Below, in pieces: positions 37,894 through 45,050 of a stretch of 64,000 bases of DNA. Each line of letters starts with the position of its first letter. The first letter of the stretch is position 1. The position numbers and the translations under genes were made by a program. This stretch comes from Candidatus Accumulibacter necessarius. Lineage in GTDB: Bacteria > Pseudomonadota > Gammaproteobacteria > Burkholderiales > Rhodocyclaceae. Under the pieces are notes generated by a model. The model was given only the letters and a program-made list of their open reading frames with translations, was not told where the DNA came from and did no database searches. The stretch spans positions 1 to 64,000 of the forward strand of contig JAFLDL010000020.1 in NCBI GenBank assembly GCA_017302435.1, written 5' to 3'.

Positions 37894-38560
37894 TTGGCCG
37901 GTCAACCAGCCACTGGGCGTCTTTGGCGGCACCTTCGACCCGGTTCATTATGGTCACTTGCGTCTCGCCGAAGAGGCGGCCGACAGGCTCGGGCTTGCCG
38001 GCATACGCTGGATTCCGGCAGGCCAGCCGGCACTGCGCGGCGTGCCGCAGGTGACTGCAAGGCAACGCCTGGCGATGGTGCGCCTGGCAACTGCCGAAAA
38101 TTGCCGCTTCACAGTCGACACGGCTGAAGTGGAAGCCGCGCAGCCGAGTTACACCGTGACCACGCTTGAACGTCTGCGCGAAGCGGATCAGTGCGGGCCG
38201 CAGCGACCGCTGGTGCTGCTGGTAGGTGCCGACGCCTTTGCTGGTCTGCCGGGCTGGTATCGATGGCAATCGCTGTTCGACCTGGCGCACCTTGCCGTGG
38301 CCCATCGTCCCGGCTTTGCGATCGATGCGGCGCAACTGCCTGCGGCCCTGGCCGCCTGTTACCGCGAGCGCTTGTGCACCAGCCCGTCGACACTCAGCGA
38401 GTCACCGTCGGGACGCATCGTCACCTTTGCCATGACCCAACTGGCGATCTCGGCGACGCAGATCCGACGGCTGCTGGCCAGCGGAGGGAGTGTCCGTTAC
38501 TTGCTGCCCGACACCGTGATCGCTTACATTCAAGACCAGCACCTTTACCCGGAGTACTGA
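37886..38560 (+). CDS. nadD: Nicotinate-nucleotide adenylyltransferase
   Basis: The ATG at 37886, eight bases inside the previous gene, gives 224 residues. The nucleotidyltransferase signature GVFGGTFDPVHYGHLRLA is at the N-terminus and the C-terminal ISATQIRRLL motif binds ATP phosphates. NadD makes nicotinic acid adenine dinucleotide in NAD synthesis. It begins the conserved nadD-rsfS-rlmH-maf order. Confidence 0.93.
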   Translation: MPDWPVNQPLGVFGGTFDPVHYGHLRLAEEAADRLGLAGIRWIPAGQPALRGVPQVTARQRLAMVRLATAENCRFTVDTAEVEAAQPSYTVTTLERLREADQCGPQRPLVLLVGADAFAGLPGWYRWQSLFDLAHLAVAHRPGFAIDAAQLPAALAACYRERLCTSPSTLSESPSGRIVTFAMTQLAISATQIRRLLASGGSVRYLLPDTVIAYIQDQHLYPEY

Positions 38561-38567
38561 CCCAGCA

Positions 38568-38945
38568 ATGAAACTTCCCCAACTGGAAAAGCTCGTTGTC
38601 GAGGCCCTTGACGACATCAAGGCCCGTGATATCGAAGTCATCAACACCAGCCGCCTGACTTCGCTGTTTGACCGCATGGTCATCGCCTGCGGCGACTCGA
38701 ATCGCCAGGTAAAGTCACTGGCTCGCAACGTGCAGGACAAGGTACGCGAAGCGGGCGGTCGAGTGCTCTCCTGCGAAGGCGAGGAAGTAGGCGAGTGGGT
38801 TCTGGTCGACCTCGGCGACATCATTGTTCATGTCATGCAGCCGGCGGTACGCAGCTACTACAACCTGGAGGAGCTGTGGGGTGGCAAGGGTCCGCTGAGA
38901 GTGCGGCGGGCAATGGCCGAGGTAGGGTCCGCAGGCCAGGGATGA
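38568..38945 (+). CDS. rsfS: Ribosomal silencing factor RsfS
   Basis: A 125-residue RsfS/Iojap protein (VVEALDDIKARDIEVINTSR, FDRMVIACGDSNRQVKSLA, WVLVDLGDIIVHVMQP). It binds L14 of the large subunit and blocks subunit joining in poor conditions. The length is typical. The gene starts seven bases after nadD and its stop overlaps rlmH (ATGA). Confidence 0.93.
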   Translation: MKLPQLEKLVVEALDDIKARDIEVINTSRLTSLFDRMVIACGDSNRQVKSLARNVQDKVREAGGRVLSCEGEEVGEWVLVDLGDIIVHVMQPAVRSYYNLEELWGGKGPLRVRRAMAEVGSAGQG

Positions 38946-39412
38946 AGCTGGCCATCCTCGCTGTCGGTCACAAGCCGCCTGCCTGGGTGGCTGCGGGCTG
39001 CGCCGAGTACGTCAAGCGCATGCCGCGCGAGCTGCCCTTGTCGGTGGTCGAAGTCAAGCCGGAACCGCGCGGCTCGAAAAGCCGTGAACAACTGCTGGCC
39101 GCCGAAAGAACCCGTTTGTTGGTCGCCATGCAGGGCTGTGGGCGAATGGTCGTGCTCGACGAGCGGGGCGTCGATCTGCCGACCCTGAAACTGGCCGAGC
39201 GTCTTGAAGGCTGGATGCGTCTCGGTGGTGATACCGCTTTCGTCATTGGCGGTGCCGACGGCGTCGACGAGACCTTGAAGGGGCAGGCCAGCGAATGCAT
39301 CCGTCTGTCGAGCCTGACCCTGCCGCATGCCCTGGCCCGACTGATCCTCTGCGAACAGCTTTACCGGGCGATCAGCATCGTCCGCAAGCATCCTTATCAC
39401 CGGGAAGGCTGA
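38942..39412 (+). CDS. rlmH: 23S rRNA pseudouridine-1915 N3-methyltransferase
   Basis: A 156-residue SPOUT methyltransferase. It starts MKLAILAVGHKPPAW, with the trefoil-knot region FVIGGADGVDE and a C-terminal ALARLILCEQLYRAISI. It methylates pseudouridine 1915 on assembled ribosomes. The ATG overlaps the rsfS stop and its TGA shares a base with the maf start. Confidence 0.93.
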   Translation: MKLAILAVGHKPPAWVAAGCAEYVKRMPRELPLSVVEVKPEPRGSKSREQLLAAERTRLLVAMQGCGRMVVLDERGVDLPTLKLAERLEGWMRLGGDTAFVIGGADGVDETLKGQASECIRLSSLTLPHALARLILCEQLYRAISIVRKHPYHREG

Positions 39413-40035
39413 TGCCCGTCGATACGCAGCACCCGCGCCTGCACCTGGCATCGCGCAGCCCACGTCGGCGTGAGCTGCTGGCCCAGATCGGTGTCGGTTT
39501 TGATACCTTGCTGCTGCGCAGTTCACCGCGTGACGATCGGGCTCTGGACGAGACACCGCTGACCGGCGAGGACCCGGTTGACTACGTCGAGCGTATCGCC
39601 CGCAGCAAGGCGGAGCATGGCTGTCGTATCGTCAGCTGGCGGCGACTGTTGTCGCAACCGGTGCTGGCCGCCGACACGACGATCGAACTGGCCGGCGAAC
39701 TGATCGGCAAGCCGCGCGACGCCGAGGATGCCAGGCGGATCCTGCAGCGTCTATCCGGCAAGACGCATCGAGTCCTCACGGCGGTGGCGATCGCTTTTGA
39801 AGTGCACATGGAACTGGCCCTGTCGATCAGCGAGGTGCGTTTCCGCCCGCTCGATGAGGGCGAGATCAGTCGCTATATCGCCAGCGGTGAACCCATGGAC
39901 AAGGCCGGCGCCTACGGCATTCAGGGGCGTGCCGGCATGTTCATCGAGCATCTTTCAGGCAGCTACAGCGGGGTGATGGGACTGCCGCTGTGTGAGACGG
40001 CCCAGCTGCTGAAGCGCTTCGGCTACCTCCTGTAG
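39412..40035 (+). CDS. maf: Maf-type nucleoside triphosphate pyrophosphatase
   Basis: A 207-residue Maf/YhdE-type enzyme: LHLASRSPRRRELLAQIG at the start, catalytic Asp in VLAADTTIEL, GKPRDAEDARRIL, and GAYGIQGRAGMFIE. It hydrolyses modified or canonical NTPs (dTTP/UTP for YhdE-like members). It closes the nadD operon. The rng (RNase G) gene that often follows maf in this order is absent here. Confidence 0.9.
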   Translation: MPVDTQHPRLHLASRSPRRRELLAQIGVGFDTLLLRSSPRDDRALDETPLTGEDPVDYVERIARSKAEHGCRIVSWRRLLSQPVLAADTTIELAGELIGKPRDAEDARRILQRLSGKTHRVLTAVAIAFEVHMELALSISEVRFRPLDEGEISRYIASGEPMDKAGAYGIQGRAGMFIEHLSGSYSGVMGLPLCETAQLLKRFGYLL

Positions 40036-40095
40036 GGATTCCGCGTCAATTGCCTTGTCCACCAGCCACTGTTCCAGCTGGGCTGTCCGGTTGCG

Positions 40096-40112
40096 CTTAA
40101 GAGGTCTTTAAG
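40096..40112 (+). promoter_or_regulatory. PmrA/QseB-type response-regulator box upstream of the hemolysin-ligase operon
   Basis: CTTAAG, five bases (AGGTC), then TTTAAG. This fits the published PmrA consensus YTTAAK-N5-YTTAAK at every defined position and nearly fits the QseB form CTTAA-N6-CTTAA. It lies 44 bases before the first ATG of an operon whose sixth gene encodes a regulator of the same OmpR/QseB type, so positive autoregulation is likely. The core promoter hexamers are not clear. Confidence 0.6.
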
Positions 40113-40156
40113 GATTCGCCCATAAGCTGGCGGCACTCACTTACTGGACCTCGGTC

Positions 40157-40759
40157 ATGCAGACTGCCAAACGCGACGTGTTCGAAAATCGCTCCAGCCA
40201 GATTACCACTACTCATACGGTCGCCGGTTCGCCGCGTCGCGAAGAAACCGAGTCGTTCATACGGACGATTTTCGCGCGGCACCATGACGCTGATGTGACC
40301 TCTTTCGCGCCCAACCTGTTGCTCCTCGAGCAGCATGACCGGATCGTTGCCGCAACCGGCTGGCGTGCTGCCGAGGCCGAAGCGCTTTTTCTCGAACGCT
40401 ATCTTGATCAGCCGATTGAACAGGCCATGGCACAGCTGGCAAACCAGCGTGTGCGCCGCGAACGCATCGTCGAAGTGGGTCATCTGGCAGCCGAAAAACC
40501 TGGCGGCACGGTGCAGGTGGTCTTGGCCCTGGCCGCACAACTTGACCGCCTGGGCTATGAATGGGTGGTGTTTACTGCCACCCGCGAACTGATCAGCATC
40601 TTCAACCGCCTCGGCCTCCCCCTGCTGGCATTGGCTCCGGCTGACCCAGCCCGGCTGGGCGAGGCCGCGGGCAGCTGGGGCCGCTATTACGATACGCAAC
40701 CGGTGGTCGTCGCCGGTCGCATCCGCATGGCCCTCGAACGGAGCCGCCGGCGGTCATGA
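40157..40759 (+). CDS. Thermostable-hemolysin-family, GNAT-like protein
   Basis: A 200-residue protein resembling the Pfam thermostable hemolysin family: EETESFIRTIFARHHDADVT near the start, LLLLEQHDRIVAATGWR, then VEVGHLAAEKPGGTVQVVLA and a C-terminal RELISIFNRLGLPLLALAPA. Despite the name, the fold pattern (VGHLA followed by a helix, then WVVFTAT and a short helix) resembles GNAT/autoinducer-synthase-like acyltransferases. No signal peptide or membrane segment is seen, so a secreted haemolysin is doubtful. It is the first gene of a seven-gene run and overlaps the ligase gene by four bases. Confidence 0.72.
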   Translation: MQTAKRDVFENRSSQITTTHTVAGSPRREETESFIRTIFARHHDADVTSFAPNLLLLEQHDRIVAATGWRAAEAEALFLERYLDQPIEQAMAQLANQRVRRERIVEVGHLAAEKPGGTVQVVLALAAQLDRLGYEWVVFTATRELISIFNRLGLPLLALAPADPARLGEAAGSWGRYYDTQPVVVAGRIRMALERSRRRS

Positions 40760-42279
40760 GTGGCGGGACCTCCTCGGCGCACCTGGGCAGCGAGTGCCTG
40801 TTTTCCGCGCTGGCCAAACGTTCGCCTGACGCCATTGTCCTGCACGGAACGCAGCAGACCTGGCGAGCCTCCGAGCTGCTGTCGGCAGTCGATCATCTCG
40901 CCGCCCGTATCGCCGGCACGCGCGTTCTAGCCGTGCTGGCGGGCAATGGTCCGGCCTGGGTGATTGCCGACCTGGCGGCCCTGCGCGCCGGCACGGTGCA
41001 TTTGCCACTGCCCGATTTCTTCAGCCAGGCGCAACTCGCACACGCCCTGGAGCAGACCGGCGCCGACAGCGTCCTCACCGACCAGCCCGAGCGCATAGTG
41101 GGTCTGAAGCGGGGGTTTGCCGTTGCCGGCAAGTGGAACGGACTGCTCCTGCTGCAGCGCCCGATCGCGCCGGTCGATTTGCCACCGGGAACGGCCAAGG
41201 TTTCCTTTACGTCGGGCAGTACCGGTGCGCCCAAGGGTGCGTGCCTGAGCGTCGTTGGCTTGATGGATACCGCCAGTTCTGTCGCCAGGCGCCTGGCTGA
41301 TCTGCCGATCGACCGGCACCTGGCCGTCCTGCCGCTGTCGTTGCTGCTGGAAAATACTGCGGGTATCTACGCGCCGCTACTGCGCGGCGCCGAGATCCAT
41401 GTTCCTGACCTGCCGGCCCTGGGCTGGCGGGGCATGTCAGGGTTCGAGCCAGCCGCACTGCAGCGCGCGGTGGCCACTGCCGCGCCGAGCAGTCTGATCC
41501 TGGTACCCGAATTGCTCAAACTGTGGGCTCTCTTTCTCGCCGCCAGCGGGCAAGCGGGACCCGCCAGCCTGCGCTACGTCGCCGTCGGCGGCGCCCGCGT
41601 CTCGCCGGCGCTGCTGCTCCGGGCGCGCACCCAGGGTCTGCCGGCCTATCAGGGTTATGGCTTGACCGAATGTGGTTCGGTCGTCAGCCTCAACCGCCCT
41701 GGTGACGATGGTGACGATGCTGGACGTCCACTCGATCACGTCAGCGTGCGCATTGCCGAGGGTGAAATCGTTGTCGGCACGCGCGCCTTTCTGGGCTACG
41801 TCGGCGATGAGGCGGTCGTCCCGCCGGCGACCCCGGCGGCCGGGCGGGAGCTTGCCACCGGCGACCTTGGCCGGTTCGACACGGATGGTCATCTGCATCT
41901 GTCGGGTCGGCGCAAGAACCTGCTGATCACTTCCTACGGGCGCAACATCGCGCCGGAGTGGGTCGAGTCGGTTCTGCTGGCCGAGCCGGCAATCGCCCAG
42001 GCGCTGGTCTTCGGCGACGGCAGGCCCTGGCTCAGTGCTGTGCTGGTGGCTTCACCCGGTATCGACAGCGGCGCGCTGGCCGCTGCGGTACAGCGCAGCA
42101 ACCATGCGCTGCCCGATTACGCCCGCATCGCCCGCTGGCATGCAACGGCCCCTTTTACCGCGCAGAACGGCCTGGCGACAGGCAATGGGCGGCCGATCCG
42201 GGCCGCTATCTCCAGTCACCACGCCGCCGAACTGGCTGCGCTCTACTCAGAAGAGGAAGCAAGCGATGTCGTTTTATGA
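40756..42279 (+). CDS. AMP-dependent acyl ligase (ANL family)
   Basis: A 507-residue adenylate-forming enzyme. The phosphate loop FTSGSTGAPKG is at 151-161, YQGYGLTE at 298-305, TGDLGRFD near 368-375, the hinge GRRKNLLIT at 384-392, and the C-terminal FTAQNGLATGNGRPIR. In long-chain acyl-CoA synthetases the last motif carries the catalytic lysine, and here an Arg (R479) appears at that position. It probably activates a fatty or other carboxylic acid as acyl-AMP. Whether it passes the acyl group to CoA or directly to a neighbour is unknown. It overlaps the next gene by 14 bases. Confidence 0.82.
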   Translation: MSGGTSSAHLGSECLFSALAKRSPDAIVLHGTQQTWRASELLSAVDHLAARIAGTRVLAVLAGNGPAWVIADLAALRAGTVHLPLPDFFSQAQLAHALEQTGADSVLTDQPERIVGLKRGFAVAGKWNGLLLLQRPIAPVDLPPGTAKVSFTSGSTGAPKGACLSVVGLMDTASSVARRLADLPIDRHLAVLPLSLLLENTAGIYAPLLRGAEIHVPDLPALGWRGMSGFEPAALQRAVATAAPSSLILVPELLKLWALFLAASGQAGPASLRYVAVGGARVSPALLLRARTQGLPAYQGYGLTECGSVVSLNRPGDDGDDAGRPLDHVSVRIAEGEIVVGTRAFLGYVGDEAVVPPATPAAGRELATGDLGRFDTDGHLHLSGRRKNLLITSYGRNIAPEWVESVLLAEPAIAQALVFGDGRPWLSAVLVASPGIDSGALAAAVQRSNHALPDYARIARWHATAPFTAQNGLATGNGRPIRAAISSHHAAELAALYSEEEASDVVL

Positions 42280-42931
42280 GCACTTGACGGCCGCCACGGC
42301 AGCCGATCGCGCACAGTTGTTTGCCGCGCCCGTCGTTGCCGACTGCCTGCAGGGCCGCGTCACTCTGGCCAGCTATCTTGCCTTTCTCGGGCAGGCCTAT
42401 CACCACGTACGGCACACCACACCCCTGCTGATGACCCTCGGCGGCCGCCTGCCCGAACGCCTGTCCTGGCTGCGGCGCGCAGTGGCCGAATACATCGACG
42501 AGGAGATCGGCCACGAGGAATGGATCCTCAACGACATCGCGGCCGCCGGCGGTGACGCCGATGCCGTGCGCGCGAGTCAACCGGATCTTGCGGCCGAGGT
42601 CATGGTTGCCTACGCCTACGACCTCCTCAACCGCGGCAATCCGGCGGCATTCTTCGGCATGGTCTTCGTCCTCGAGGGCACCAGCGTGGCTCTGGCCCTG
42701 CAGGCGGCCGACCGCATCCAGCAGGCGCTGGCGCTACCGAACTCTGCTTTCTCCTACCTGCGTTCGCACGGCACGCTGGACCAGCAGCACACCAGGCATC
42801 TCGCCGACCTGCTCGAGCGCATGACGCCTGCCGATCAGGCCGACGTGCTGCGTAGCGCAAGCGTCTTCTACCAGCTGTACGCGGACGTCTTCCGTACCCT
42901 GCCGAGTGCGGAGGAGCAGCCATGCAGTTGA
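42266..42931 (+). CDS. Haem-oxygenase-like diiron oxidase (HDO / TenA-fold)
   Basis: A 221-residue, all-helical protein with the ligand spacing of diiron enzymes of the haem-oxygenase-like family such as UndA. E80 and H83 are in EEIGHEEW, E137 in VFVLEGTS, and H168, D172 and H175 in SHGTLDQQH. Relatives oxidatively cleave or desaturate acyl or amino-acid substrates. The reaction here is unknown. The position directly after an acyl-activating ligase suggests it acts on the activated or conjugated acid. RBS AAGAGGAAG lies inside the ligase gene and the ATG is at 42266. Confidence 0.75.
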   Translation: MSFYEHLTAATAADRAQLFAAPVVADCLQGRVTLASYLAFLGQAYHHVRHTTPLLMTLGGRLPERLSWLRRAVAEYIDEEIGHEEWILNDIAAAGGDADAVRASQPDLAAEVMVAYAYDLLNRGNPAAFFGMVFVLEGTSVALALQAADRIQQALALPNSAFSYLRSHGTLDQQHTRHLADLLERMTPADQADVLRSASVFYQLYADVFRTLPSAEEQPCS

Positions 42932-43707
42932 AGAATGCACGTATTCTGCTGACCGGCGCCAGTGGCGGCCTTGGCCAGGAACTCGCCTGCCAGTTGACCG
43001 ACGGCGGCGCCGCGCTTCTGCTCGCCGGGCGCGACAGCGGGCGCCTGAATGCCCTGGCAACTTCGCTCGGGCCAGGCGCTGCCAGTATCTGCGCCGATCT
43101 CGAGCGCGCGTCCGGGGTCGCCGCCCTGGCCGGCGCCGCGCGTGAGTTCGGGGTCAACGTGCTGATCAACAACGCCGGCGTCAGCGCTTTCGGCCTGCTC
43201 GAGAATCAGGAGTGGGCAGCGATCGAGCGGGTCCTGGCGACCAACCTGGAAGCGCCCATCCACCTGACGCATGCCCTGCTGCCATGGCTCAAGGCGCAAC
43301 CGCAGGCAGCGATCGTCAACATCGGTTCGACCTTCGGCAGCTTGCCATTTCCCGGCTTCGTCGCCTACTCGGCGGCCAAGGCCGGACTGCGAGGCTTTTC
43401 CCAGGCCTTGCGCCGCGAACTGGCGGATTCGCTGGTCGCCGTGATTCACATCGCCCCGCGCGCGATCGATACGCCGCTGAACACCGACGCGGTCAAGGCC
43501 CTGAACCGTGCCCTGAAAAACCAGAGCGACAGTCCGGTGGATGTTGCCCGGCAGGTCGTCGCCGCCTTGCGCCGCGGCGATGGCGAGCATCATTTCGGCT
43601 TTCCCGAGCGGCTGTTTGCCTGGCTCAACGGGGTTGCGCCATCGCTCATCGATCGCGGCCTGGCCGGCAAGCTGGCGATCATTAAACAACACAGTCCCTC
43701 ATCCTGA
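42922..43707 (+). CDS. Short-chain dehydrogenase/reductase
   Basis: A 261-residue classical SDR with nucleotide loop TGASGGLG (11-18), NNAG (83-86), and the Ser-Tyr-Lys catalytic set S136, Y149, K153 (YSAAK). The GRDSGR after the second strand suggests NADP preference. It is similar to Sgc/fatty-acyl reductase-like SDRs but the substrate is unassigned. It overlaps the diiron-oxidase gene by ten bases and is followed by the TPR gene 23 bases on. Confidence 0.85.
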   Translation: MQLKNARILLTGASGGLGQELACQLTDGGAALLLAGRDSGRLNALATSLGPGAASICADLERASGVAALAGAAREFGVNVLINNAGVSAFGLLENQEWAAIERVLATNLEAPIHLTHALLPWLKAQPQAAIVNIGSTFGSLPFPGFVAYSAAKAGLRGFSQALRRELADSLVAVIHIAPRAIDTPLNTDAVKALNRALKNQSDSPVDVARQVVAALRRGDGEHHFGFPERLFAWLNGVAPSLIDRGLAGKLAIIKQHSPSS

Positions 43708-43730
43708 ACCGCAGTGAAAGGAACCACCCG

Positions 43731-44387
43731 ATGAATATTGCTTTTCAGCCAGCCCGCTTGCTCGCCCTGCTTTCCCTCCTCGCCTTGACCAACCTCGCTA
43801 TTGCCGCGACGCCGGAAGAGCTGATCCGGCCGATCCAGGAGCAATGGGCCGAAATCAAGTACCGTCAGCCGGAAAAGCAGCAGGCCGAGGCCTACCGCGC
43901 TCTCGCAGTCCAGGCGCGCCAGATCGTCGACAGCAACCCGAAGATGCCCGAGCCGCTGATCTGGGAGGGCATCGTCCTCTCCAGTGAAGCAGGCGCCAAG
44001 GGCGGCCTCGGTGCGCTATCGCTGGCCAAGGAAGCACGGCAGCGTCTGGACGAGGCCCTGAAGCTTAACGACAAGGCGCTCAACGGCTCGGCTTATACCA
44101 GTCTGGCGACGCTGTATGCCAAAGTCCCTGGCTGGCCGGTCGGCTTCGGCGACAAGGAGCGTGCCGAGGAGTATTTCAAGAAGGCGCTGGCGATCAATCC
44201 GGACGGTATTGACCCCAACTTCTTTTACGGCGAGTATCTGGCCGACCGCAGCCGCCCGGCCGAGGCGCTGCCTTACCTCGAAAAGGCGCTCAAGGCGCCA
44301 CCACGCCCCGGTCGCGAACTCGCCGACAGTGGTCGTCGTCAGGAAATTCAGGCGCTGCTGGCCAAACTCAAGAAGGAAGCAAAGTAA
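43731..44387 (+). CDS. Secreted TPR protein
   Basis: A 218-residue protein with a signal peptide (LLALLSLLALTNLAIAA, residues 10-26) followed by TPR-like helices (QRLDEALKLNDKALNGSAYT, ERAEEYFKKALAINPDGIDP, PAEALPYLEKALKAP). It is probably periplasmic. The phrase GFGDKERAEEYFKKAL recalls TatT-like TRAP accessory proteins. In this operon it sits just before a sensor kinase pair and may be a periplasmic partner. The TTG of the next gene follows its stop immediately. Confidence 0.72.
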   Translation: MNIAFQPARLLALLSLLALTNLAIAATPEELIRPIQEQWAEIKYRQPEKQQAEAYRALAVQARQIVDSNPKMPEPLIWEGIVLSSEAGAKGGLGALSLAKEARQRLDEALKLNDKALNGSAYTSLATLYAKVPGWPVGFGDKERAEEYFKKALAINPDGIDPNFFYGEYLADRSRPAEALPYLEKALKAPPRPGRELADSGRRQEIQALLAKLKKEAK

Positions 44388-45050
44388 TTGCGCATTCTGC
44401 TGGTTGAAGACGACGCCTTGCTCGGTGACGGCATACGTGCCGGCCTGAAGCTCGCAGACTACGCGGTCGACTGGGTGCGTGACGGCGAAGCCGCGTGCCT
44501 GGCGCTGCTCGATCATAGTTATAAGGCCTGCGTCCTCGACCTTGGCTTGCCAAAGCGCGACGGCCTTTCGGTGCTGAAAGATCTGCGCCAAAGTGGAAAT
44601 CAGCTGCCGGTGCTGATCCTCACGGCGCGCGACAGCAGTGCCGACAAGATTGCCGGGCTCGACGCCGGGGCCGACGACTACCTGACCAAGCCCTTCGATC
44701 TCCCCGAACTGCAGGCCCGGCTGCGGGCACTGATTCGTCGTGCTGGCGGCGCCGCGACACCGACGCTGGAGCATGCCGGCGTAGTGCTGGAGCCGGCAAG
44801 CAAGCGGGTCACCCGGGACGGCCAGCCGGTGACCCTGTCGGCGCGCGAGTACACCCTGCTGCATGACCTGCTCAGCCACAAGAGCCACATCCGGACACGG
44901 AGCCAGCTCGAAGAGAGCCTCTACGCCTGGGGCGAGGAAACCGGCAGCAACACCGTCGAGGTCTACGTCCACCATTTGCGCAAGAAACTCGGCGCCGATT
45001 TCATTCGCACCGTTCGCGGGCTTGGCTACCAACTGGGTGACGCCGGCTGA
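44388..45050 (+). CDS. OmpR/QseB-type response regulator
   Basis: A 220-residue two-domain regulator. The receiver (1-115) has acidic pocket E7-D8-D9, phosphoacceptor D51 in VLDLGLP, and LTARDSSADKIAGLDAGADD. The C-terminal winged helix (about 125-218) ends EVYVHHLRKKLGADFIRTVRGLGYQL. It resembles QseB/PmrA. The start is TTG directly after the previous stop (TAATTG), with AAGGAAG inside that gene as ribosome site. The kinase gene overlaps its last base. Confidence 0.9.
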   Translation: MRILLVEDDALLGDGIRAGLKLADYAVDWVRDGEAACLALLDHSYKACVLDLGLPKRDGLSVLKDLRQSGNQLPVLILTARDSSADKIAGLDAGADDYLTKPFDLPELQARLRALIRRAGGAATPTLEHAGVVLEPASKRVTRDGQPVTLSAREYTLLHDLLSHKSHIRTRSQLEESLYAWGEETGSNTVEVYVHHLRKKLGADFIRTVRGLGYQLGDAG

